From Verrucomicrobiales bacterium (GTDB taxonomy: Bacteria; Verrucomicrobiota; Verrucomicrobiia; Verrucomicrobiales; Akkermansiaceae): a stretch of DNA of 17,530 bases. Of this stretch, positions 7,208-13,767 are shown in pieces. The notes under the pieces are model-generated. The model made no database searches. It worked only from the letters and a program-made list of their open reading frames with translations, and was not told the DNA's origin. Numbering within the stretch: position 1 is the stretch's first letter; each line of letters starts with the position of its first letter. The stretch spans positions 1-17,530 of the forward strand of contig PBTU01000110.1 of assembly GCA_002729295.1 (NCBI GenBank), written 5' to 3'. A program made the translations under genes and the position numbers.

Positions 7208-10200
7208 TCATTTTTTGAGTGAATTTGAATGCCTGCGGAGGATGTTGGCGATTTGTGGGCGTTGCTTTTGAACAGTTGCGAGGTCGAGATCGACCTCAGC
7301 GGAGTTGATCAGGACCTGATAGAAATCGCCAAGGCCCTCGGACCATTCGCCGGCGACGGTATCGATGGGTGCTTCGCGGCGGTGATTGCGGGTCGTGACG
7401 GAGGCTCCGTTTTTTAGGAGAAGATGGATGATTTCGGTCTGGCACATGAAGGCGGCGAGGTGGAGGGCGGTGTTGCCATCGCGATTGGTCCTCTCGAGGT
7501 CGGCTTTGTGCTCGAGGAGAAGGGCGCTGACCTTGGCCTTTCCGTGGAAGGCCGCGCTGCTGAGAGGTGTCATGCCGTTCTCGCTGTGGCGGCGGTTGAT
7601 GATGTCGCCGGATTTGAGAAGGTTTCTAATTCCTAGAAGGCTCCCACTTGCGATGACTCGCTCCAGGCGGTTTCGAAGTTGATCGGGGTCTTCCGGGAGA
7701 GATTTGGCGGTGTCACCGGTTTTGTCGGCGACATGGAAAATGAAGTCGTTACTGAAGAGACCCCGGGCATTCTGGACTTGGAGGAAGTTGATGCCGTTGG
7801 GGGGGAGGGAATCGAGTTTGATGGAAATGGATTCGGCTTCCTCCTTTCTGATGGTGGCGGAAACGCGTCGGCCGTTGACGATGACGAGGGCCTCTTTGGT
7901 CACGTGGCGGGCGTTAAGAGACATCGATTTTTGATCTTGGGTCAAGATGGGGAAATGCTGTCGGCCGCTTTGCTTGTGCAGTGCGCTGAGAGTCCAGAGT
8001 GCGGGTTGATGGAAGGTGAAGCCGGACTGGGATCCGTGGCGGGCGGTGAAGGTTCCGGTGAAGGATCCTTTCTCGGCAAGGTCGAGAAGTTGCTCCCGGG
8101 TGAAGCCGCGGCGCTCGCCATCGATTTGGAAGTAGCGGTCATTTTGGAACTGAAGAGTGAGCGGGATGGGTTTCTTTCCTTTTAAGAAGAGAGCGTCCAC
8201 TTGAAGGACTACGGCTCCTTCCTTGGCGGAAGATTCAAGGGCCATGAGGAGGTCATGGGTGAGAGCCTGGCCGACGGTATTATGATTGAGGGTGAGTTGT
8301 CGGGCAAAGGAACCGGAGTATCCGGTGCTGCCTTCGAGGACCATTTCCCAGACGGGATCGAAGCGGGGTTTGCTCCGCCAGGAAAGGCGCCACATGTCTC
8401 TTTCGGGAATGCCTTTTTCTGCGAAGCGACGGTAGAAATCGAAGTCGATGATATTGAGTCGGCCTTGCGGAAGGATAAGGAAGCGGTCGTAGGCGCCGCG
8501 CCAGGTGGGTGCGTCCATGCCGGAGCCCGGAGTGTTGGTGCTAACTAAAAAGGGCATGCGGTGGCAGTTGCCGCAGACGTTGGGTTGCGGTTTGTCTTCG
8601 TGGTTCCCCTTAATGTGAAAGAGTTCGAAGCCGTCTTCAGCGCGTTTTGAGAGGACGTTGTCGTAAGCGCGTCTTTGAGAGGGTGGATAGGGGACACTGA
8701 GGAGAAAGCGGGCCATCTCATCACGTTCTTTTTTACTAAGGAGTCCGACTTTTCCTTCGTCGTTCCTCCTGGTGTCACCATCGAGGAGCATGGTGCTGGC
8801 GAGACCTCCATCGATGAGATGACGGGCGGAGCTCTCCGGATTGTCGGGATCGGAATTCGGGGGGGTGTGACCGTGGACTTTGGCGCTGTTGTTACCGCCG
8901 TAGGGATCGCCGGGAATGCCATCCCAGTGGAATGGGGCGGTGTCGCGGAGGCCGCGAATGGGCATGGTGGAGCGCGGCTGGATTTGGTTGCCGCCGCTGA
9001 CGATGGGAGTTTTGAGAACCCAGAGAAGTTGGTCGGTGTGGCCGTCGGGGTGGCAACTGGCACAGGCGAAGGATGCCGTGGAAGACGCGAAGGCGGTGTT
9101 GAAGGCGATGCGGCCGCGTTTGAAAACCGGCGGGGTGGGATCGTCGAGGGGGATGGTGGTTTTTAGAATTGGTTTGGCGGGATTGGAAACGTCGACGAGT
9201 GAAATGGAATTGGCAACAGCATTGAGGACCCAGGCTTGGGAAAGCTGGCCTTTGGAATTTGATTTGAGAGCAATACCACGGGGTACGGAATCGACTTTGA
9301 CCTCGCCGAGGACTTTTCCGCTGTCGGGTTCGACGGTGAAGAGTTTGTCGGAAGCGGCGGCGGTGGCGATGAGTATTTTTTCGTCGGGACTGAGTTCAAT
9401 CGCGAATGGCGAGGCGTAGGTATGCTTCGGATCAGGTTGCTTTGGCGGGAGTGGTTCGAGGTCGAGGAAGCGTGGTTTTTGAGCGGCGTTTTTTTGGAAA
9501 TCAACGCGGGTGATTTGATTGAGGAAGGGGCGGTTCTCGAGTTGGGTGAGACCATGTTTCTTGGTGCCGGAGCGACCGTTGGCATCATTGCGGGCGTCGA
9601 TTTGGGCGACGAAGACGGAGCCTCTGGAATTGACGGTCAGGCCGAAGAGAAGCGTACCGAGAGTGTCGACGGTTTCGACGAGACGGTCAGTTTCGGTGTC
9701 GTAGATGAAGAGGTCTTTGTCGGGGACGCGAGGGTGTTTGACGATGTCGACGACGTGCCCGAGGGAGAGGATGTTGTTGTGGGCGATGGAGTGTTGATGG
9801 GCATCGAAGGTGACGAGGTCGCCATCGATTTTGTAGCCACCGGAGAGTTGGGTTTTGTTGTTAGATTCGAAGGGAAGGACGTAGAGCTTCCCGTTTTTAA
9901 CCGCAATGGCGCGGGGGTCTTGCGCGGGGATGGAGAGGTGTTTGGTGACCTTGCGGGAGGCGACATCGACTACGGCAATTTTGTTTTCCGAGGAGAGCGC
10001 GACGTAGGCTTTCTTATTGTCGGCGAAAGCGATGCCGACGGGCTCGTCGAATCGGGTGGCACGTTTTTCGGGATCGAAATCCTGAATGGTGGCGATGACA
10101 TGAAGGCTGGTCGGACTTGCCGGGTTGGTATCGATAACACTCACGGAATCAGAGACATGGTTGCTCACCCAGACTTCTTGGCCATCGGGACGGATGGCAA

Positions 10201-10477
10201 TACTGACGGGGTCGATGCCAACGGGGATGCGTTTGATGAAGCGGCCGTTTTTGGTGTTGATGACATCGACGGTGTCGGCGGGAGTGTTGGCGACGAAGAG
10301 GGTGTCCTTGAGAAGGACGATGGGCTTGAAGTGTGGGCTGAGAAAGGAGGGGTGGCCGACGGTGGCGGGTTTTGGCGGGCGCAGGGATGGGGCGGGTTGT
10401 TTGTCGCGCGCAGGAAGGAGCCAGATCCCGGTGAGAGAAATGGTGGTGAGGAGAAGACCAAGGGTGAGACGCTTCAT
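7208..10477 (-). CDS. YVTN beta-propeller / dihaem cytochrome c / ankyrin fusion protein
   Basis: A 1089-residue exported protein with three recognisable parts. Residues 1-22 are an N-terminal signal or anchor. Residues ~55-445 are a YVTN-type beta-propeller with blades such as DTVDVINTKNGRFIKRIPVG and DSVSVIDT. The cytochrome c peroxidase/MauG-like part follows, with haem sites C-A-S-C-H (Cys472, Cys475, His476) and C-G-N-C-H (Cys635, Cys638, His639). The segments MPIRGLRDTAPFHWDG and DAPTWRGAYDR are typical of propeller-fused dihaem cytochromes. A less clear region at ~700-930 ends in a possible small beta domain. Residues ~937-1050 carry about three ankyrin repeats (GMTPLSSAAFHGK, GNTALHLAA). 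It probably transfers electrons or oxidises a substrate in the periplasm, but which one is unknown. The ATG lies 12 nt after the stop of the upstream repeat protein, which indicates one operon. No Shine-Dalgarno motif is seen. Confidence 0.93.
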   Translation of the reverse strand: MKRLTLGLLLTTISLTGIWLLPARDKQPAPSLRPPKPATVGHPSFLSPHFKPIVLLKDTLFVANTPADTVDVINTKNGRFIKRIPVGIDPVSIAIRPDGQEVWVSNHVSDSVSVIDTNPASPTSLHVIATIQDFDPEKRATRFDEPVGIAFADNKKAYVALSSENKIAVVDVASRKVTKHLSIPAQDPRAIAVKNGKLYVLPFESNNKTQLSGGYKIDGDLVTFDAHQHSIAHNNILSLGHVVDIVKHPRVPDKDLFIYDTETDRLVETVDTLGTLLFGLTVNSRGSVFVAQIDARNDANGRSGTKKHGLTQLENRPFLNQITRVDFQKNAAQKPRFLDLEPLPPKQPDPKHTYASPFAIELSPDEKILIATAAASDKLFTVEPDSGKVLGEVKVDSVPRGIALKSNSKGQLSQAWVLNAVANSISLVDVSNPAKPILKTTIPLDDPTPPVFKRGRIAFNTAFASSTASFACASCHPDGHTDQLLWVLKTPIVSGGNQIQPRSTMPIRGLRDTAPFHWDGIPGDPYGGNNSAKVHGHTPPNSDPDNPESSARHLIDGGLASTMLLDGDTRRNDEGKVGLLSKKERDEMARFLLSVPYPPSQRRAYDNVLSKRAEDGFELFHIKGNHEDKPQPNVCGNCHRMPFLVSTNTPGSGMDAPTWRGAYDRFLILPQGRLNIIDFDFYRRFAEKGIPERDMWRLSWRSKPRFDPVWEMVLEGSTGYSGSFARQLTLNHNTVGQALTHDLLMALESSAKEGAVVLQVDALFLKGKKPIPLTLQFQNDRYFQIDGERRGFTREQLLDLAEKGSFTGTFTARHGSQSGFTFHQPALWTLSALHKQSGRQHFPILTQDQKSMSLNARHVTKEALVIVNGRRVSATIRKEEAESISIKLDSLPPNGINFLQVQNARGLFSNDFIFHVADKTGDTAKSLPEDPDQLRNRLERVIASGSLLGIRNLLKSGDIINRRHSENGMTPLSSAAFHGKAKVSALLLEHKADLERTNRDGNTALHLAAFMCQTEIIHLLLKNGASVTTRNHRREAPIDTVAGEWSEGLGDFYQVLINSAEVDLDLATVQKQRPQIANILRRHSNSLKK
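7328..7669 (-). repeat. Ankyrin repeats at the C-terminus of the cytochrome fusion
   Basis: About three helix-turn-helix ankyrin units are encoded here. The clearest are GMTPLSSAAFHGKAKVSALL and GNTALHLAAFMCQTEIIHLL, each with the T-P/A-L..AA core and a following LLL-x-x-(G/K)-A motif. A weaker, divergent unit lies on each side. They form the last ~120 residues before a short tail of the 1089-residue protein and probably bind another protein. Because the host protein is exported and carries haem, this ankyrin block would face the periplasm. Confidence 0.85.
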
Positions 10478-10489
10478 GGGAGGAGCTTG

Positions 10490-11704
10490 CTATTTTCCGG
10501 TGATTCTCTGGATGGCTTCCTGAGGAAGATTAGAGTTCTCGAGCCACTGCCGGGCCGCTTCCGGATTCTTTCGCATGAAAACGCGTCCGGTCTCGACAAG
10601 GGCCGAGGTGCGGGATTCAGGGTCTTGGATAGACGAGGCCCAATCGATGGCGGCGGCGGGATTGTCGTGGACCACGCGGGTGGCGTAACCATAGGCGGCG
10701 GCGTCTTTGTCGGATGAGGCAGGCATGGCAGAAATGTGTTCGGCAGCTTCTTCAGGGTCCTTTCCGGCCCAGGTGTGAAGGGTGGCTCCGATGCCGTGCG
10801 CGCGGCTTTCGTTTTCGGGAGTGCCTTGCAACCAATTGAGGGCTTGTTGCGGATTCTCGCTGGCGATCTGTCCGGCGACGCGATGCATCGTGGTGTTTTT
10901 GAGGGAGCTCTCCGGGATAGATTCGATCCAGTTGGTGGCCTTGGTTGGGTCTCCGGTCTGGAATTGGGCGCCGACGATGGCGTGCATCATACGATGAGCG
11001 CTTTTGTCGCCCGATTCGAATCGTTCGAGGACGAAATCGGTTGCGAGGTCGGGGTCGGTATCAACGAGGCCTGAAACGAGCGAGCGTGAAAAATGAGAAG
11101 TGAGGCCATCGACGGTGAGGCGAGGGTGAGCGAGGAGATTGTCGTAGGCGGGGTTGCCTTCCATATCGAGATTTTTGAGCCAAGCGATGGCGTCGGTGGG
11201 ATTGGCATTGGCCCAACCGGCGATGGCTGGGCCCATGTCATCGCCTTCAGTGCCGATGCCGAAGACGACGGCATCTTTTCCGGCCATGGAACCCCAGGCA
11301 TAGTGAAAGTCGCGATACTCGGATGAGGAAGGTGGGAGATGAGCGATGTATTGGCGGAGGAGTTCGGCGTTTTCGGGTGTGAGTTGCTTGAGGATTTCCG
11401 CGAAGATGAGGCGTCGGGCGATGGGGCCTTTGGCAGCTCTCATTTCCTCTCCCAGCGCGATGAGGTCTGCTTCGGAAAGAGGGCGGTCACTTTTGGTGAA
11501 TGTGTCCTGACTGCTAGTGGACCTTTTCCGAGAAGTTGCGCCGGAGCTATTGGATGAGTCTCCCGAATTGATGGTGACGCTGTTGGTCTTCTTTTTGGCA
11601 TCCGAGGCCGCGGTTGATTTTTCGGTGACGAATTTCGATCCGAGAACGAAGGCACTGACGGCGACAAGGGCCCAGCCGAGGTGAGTAAAAAGTTGTTTGT
11701 TCAT
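10490..11704 (-). CDS. Membrane-anchored W/DP-repeat protein following the sigma factor
   Basis: 404 residues from the ATG at 11702-11704. That start gives MNKQLFTHLGWALVAV, matching the N-terminus of the paralogue (MNKQVLYHSAWAIVAV). An in-frame ATG at 11755 would add 17 residues and overlap the sigma gene, so it is less likely. The layout is one N-terminal hydrophobic helix (residues ~8-24), a Ser/Thr/Lys-rich linker to ~75, the block LSEADLIALG...KGPIARRLIF.EILK.LTPENA, then about six solenoid repeats of ~31 residues. The W-A-x-x-(D/N)-P-x-x-A-x-x-W pattern is clear, for example GDPTKATNWIESIPESS and ENPQQALNWLQGTPE. It starts 7 nt after the sigma-factor stop and ends 12 nt before the cytochrome start, so the three genes are almost certainly co-transcribed. 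No catalytic motif is visible. It probably sits on the outer face of the inner membrane. Confidence 0.9.
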   Translation of the reverse strand: MNKQLFTHLGWALVAVSAFVLGSKFVTEKSTAASDAKKKTNSVTINSGDSSNSSGATSRKRSTSSQDTFTKSDRPLSEADLIALGEEMRAAKGPIARRLIFAEILKQLTPENAELLRQYIAHLPPSSSEYRDFHYAWGSMAGKDAVVFGIGTEGDDMGPAIAGWANANPTDAIAWLKNLDMEGNPAYDNLLAHPRLTVDGLTSHFSRSLVSGLVDTDPDLATDFVLERFESGDKSAHRMMHAIVGAQFQTGDPTKATNWIESIPESSLKNTTMHRVAGQIASENPQQALNWLQGTPENESRAHGIGATLHTWAGKDPEEAAEHISAMPASSDKDAAAYGYATRVVHDNPAAAIDWASSIQDPESRTSALVETGRVFMRKNPEAARQWLENSNLPQEAIQRITGK

Positions 11705-11711
11705 AAGTCGG

Positions 11712-13661
11712 CTATTTGATGGTAGTGTTGTGATCCTCGGCCCATTGTTGAGCATCTTCCGGATCTTTGCGATACCAGATTGAGAGAGGGCGCTGGATCA
11801 GAGAGTTTTTGAGTTTTGTTCCGGTGATTTTTATAGACCAGTCGAGGGCGGTTGAAGGATTAAAATCGAGAGCAGCAGTGGCGAGTCCAGCAATGGCATG
11901 ATCTCGCACGGAGTCATTGGGTTGCTCCTGGACCCAGGTCGTCGCAGCGGCGGGGTTCTGGGTAGTCCAATTCCAGAGGGTTTTGGCAAGGGCGTCATTT
12001 CGCCCCTCTCCTTCGGGCTGGGAGGCAACCCAGTCGGCGGCTTTGGCCGGTTCCCTGCGCGCCCAGCTGGGGGCGACGGTGGGAAGGTGGGAATCGATTT
12101 TCTGATTCAGAGAATCAAGATAAGCGGCGGTTTCGGACGGGGTGTTTTGAGACCAGATTCGGAGGGCCGAACGGGTGGCGTTGGCTTCTTCCTGCTTGGA
12201 AAGAGTCTGTGCCCAGGCGAGGGCATCAGTGGGTGAATTGCGGGCCCAGGAAGAGGCGATCTCGCCGACGATGTGTTGGCGGGCCGGGCCGGGGTCGAGG
12301 GTGAGCGCGAGGGTTGCGGCCTGTTCGGGACCAGTGGAAGCGAGGCTGCCAAGAACACCGGAGTATGCACCGCCGCGTTGTTGGTCGGGGAGTGATTGAG
12401 CCCAGGCGAGAGCGGCTGGGAGATCCTGGCGGGCCCATTCTTTTGAGATCGTTCCGGCGAGAGCGTGTCCCAGGCTAGGATAGAAGGCGTTAATGTTGTT
12501 TGGGTTTTTCAACCAATCGGCGGCGCGTTGGGGATCGTGTGCCGCGAGGACGGCGAGAATGGTGGTAGGGTTGCCACGGGACTTGGTGAAGTCGGCGGAG
12601 TTTAGCGAGTCGAAGGCGGCCTCGGGGTCTTCTTTGGCCCAGCGGGAGAGGAGAAGATTAGCAAGCATTTTGGCTTCGCTGTCCCACTCGGGAGTTTTCA
12701 AGCGGAGGAGATCGAGGGCTTCGATGATGCGGGCGGAAGGAATGCTTTTGGAAAACTCATGGAGCGATTCGATTCGTTCGGCAGGATCGGTTTTGGCAAA
12801 GATCGCGATGAGGTCTTTTTCGTTGTGAGCGAAGTGAGTTGCCTTGCGAGGGGAGCGGGAAGGCCGGGTGTTGACTGTCGATTCCAGAGAGCGGGAGTCG
12901 AGGGAGGTCTGGAGGTCGTTGATTCGGAACTGTTGAATAGCGATGACAGGAAGGCCGATGGCGATGGCGGCGGCTGCCATCGAATGGACTTTTATGAAGG
13001 CGATGATTCCTCCGCTAGCGACGGCCTTGGCGGTTGCGGTTGAAGTGATGGTTGCGGCAAGAGTGGTGGGTGGCGTGGTGACGGCGTTGCCTGAGATGGT
13101 GGTAGCGAGGAGGGCGGCAGAGGTGGTGATGCCCTTGTGGGAGAGAATGGTGCGGAGTTTGTCGAGGGCGCGGGTAGTGCGCATGCGGGCGGCGTCGGTT
13201 TTGATGCCAAGTTGCCCGGCGATTTGGGAGTGGGTTTTGTTTTGGTAAAAGCGGAGGAGGACGAGCGAGCGATCTTTTTCGGGGAGCTCGTCGATGGCTC
13301 CATCGATTTCGGGGGCGAGGGCTTCCCACGATTCTTGGTCGTTGTTCATGGCATCGAGAGAGAGGGCAATTTGTTCACGTTTTTGGCGTCGGACCTCCGA
13401 GCGAATATGATCGACCGAGGCGCTGTGGGTTTCGCGGTGGAACCAGGCGGTGAGAGGAAGGCTGGAAGGGATTTTTGAGGCTTTTTTGATGAGCCTGAGA
13501 AAGACGGTTTGGGAAATGTCGCGGGCGGCTTCGTCGTTTCGCGTGATGCGGCGGGCGACGGAGTGGACGAGCGGCAGGTGTCGATCGACGAGGGCACCAA
13601 ATTCCTTTCCTGAGGGGTCTCTCAGGTGGGCTTGGAGGAGATCGTGATCGGACTGGGGCAC
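11712..13661 (-). CDS. Membrane-tethered ECF-type sigma factor with C-terminal W/DP repeats
   Basis: 649 residues, over three times a normal ECF sigma factor. Region 2 is at ~20-95 (FGALVDRHLPLVHSVARRIT, AARDISQTVFLRLIKKA, TAWFHRETHSASVDHIRSEV). Region 4 is at ~125-175 with the helix-turn-helix KTHSQIAGQLGIKTDAARMR. An Ala/Thr-rich linker leads to one hydrophobic helix at ~226-244 (SMAAAAIAIGLPVIAI). A short polar stretch follows, and then from ~338 to the end about ten 31-residue repeats such as WARREPAKAADWVASQPEGE. The expected topology is sigma domains in the cytoplasm and repeats outside, so one chain could both sense envelope conditions and direct transcription. No separate anti-sigma factor is encoded next to it. 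The start is GTG (13659-13661), with no Shine-Dalgarno motif. Sigma factors with membrane-spanning extensions are known in Planctomycetes-Verrucomicrobia; the match of this extension to the adjacent proteins is the special point. Confidence 0.93.
   Translation of the reverse strand: MPQSDHDLLQAHLRDPSGKEFGALVDRHLPLVHSVARRITRNDEAARDISQTVFLRLIKKASKIPSSLPLTAWFHRETHSASVDHIRSEVRRQKREQIALSLDAMNNDQESWEALAPEIDGAIDELPEKDRSLVLLRFYQNKTHSQIAGQLGIKTDAARMRTTRALDKLRTILSHKGITTSAALLATTISGNAVTTPPTTLAATITSTATAKAVASGGIIAFIKVHSMAAAAIAIGLPVIAIQQFRINDLQTSLDSRSLESTVNTRPSRSPRKATHFAHNEKDLIAIFAKTDPAERIESLHEFSKSIPSARIIEALDLLRLKTPEWDSEAKMLANLLLSRWAKEDPEAAFDSLNSADFTKSRGNPTTILAVLAAHDPQRAADWLKNPNNINAFYPSLGHALAGTISKEWARQDLPAALAWAQSLPDQQRGGAYSGVLGSLASTGPEQAATLALTLDPGPARQHIVGEIASSWARNSPTDALAWAQTLSKQEEANATRSALRIWSQNTPSETAAYLDSLNQKIDSHLPTVAPSWARREPAKAADWVASQPEGEGRNDALAKTLWNWTTQNPAAATTWVQEQPNDSVRDHAIAGLATAALDFNPSTALDWSIKITGTKLKNSLIQRPLSIWYRKDPEDAQQWAEDHNTTIK
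11715..12650 (-). repeat. Tandem ~31-residue W/DP repeats in the sigma-factor extension
   Basis: From residue ~338 to 649 about ten units can be aligned by eye. Their core is W-(A/S)-x-x-x-P-x-x-A-x-x-W-x-x-x-(Q/L)-P, with units beginning near RWAKEDPEAA, EWARQDLPAA, SWARNSPTDA, SWARREPAKA, NWTTQNPAAA and IWYRKDPEDA. The spacing and the Ala/Leu/Trp pattern fit paired helices in an alpha-solenoid, like TPR or HEAT but not clearly either. The same unit occurs in the two anchored proteins of the cluster. The copies are diverged, so they are old at the protein level and not a nucleotide tandem repeat. Confidence 0.75.
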
Positions 13662-13692
13662 GGCTTGTAGGGTGATCGTCGGGAGTAAGGAA

Positions 13693-13733
13693 AAGCGAAC
13701 AGGTTTTTATACGTAGGAAAAGGATGTTCGCTT
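13693..13733. promoter_or_regulatory. Inverted repeat and ECF-like promoter elements between sigma and acyltransferase genes
   Basis: In the 106-nt divergent region, AAGCGAACA (13693-13701) and TGTTCGCTT (13725-13733) form a perfect 9-bp inverted repeat with a 23-nt AT-rich spacer. CGTA/TACG lies at its centre. On the minus strand, toward the sigma gene, GGAAGC is followed 16 nt later by CGTA. On the plus strand, toward the acyltransferase, GAAAAG is followed 16 nt later by the same CGTA. ECF sigma factors often use a GAA-type -35 and a CGT-type -10 at this spacing, so the element may be a two-way autoregulated promoter or a dimer operator. A 10-bp palindrome GAAGATCTTC (13739-13748) and a further GAAGATC directly before the ATG at 13768 lie beside it. 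The symmetry is seen; the function is inferred. Confidence 0.45.
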
Positions 13734-13767
13734 CCACGGAAGATCTTCGATATCCTTATTGAAGATC

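Noticed and set aside
9422..10717. Plus-strand open frame of 431 codons opposite the cytochrome and repeat genes
   Set aside because: It crosses the boundary of two real minus-strand genes and has a low-complexity Gly/Val/Asp composition; it is a shadow frame.
11705..11755. Longer start for the 404-residue repeat protein
   Set aside because: It would add 17 residues before the conserved MNKQ anchor seen in the paralogue and overlap the sigma gene by 44 nt.
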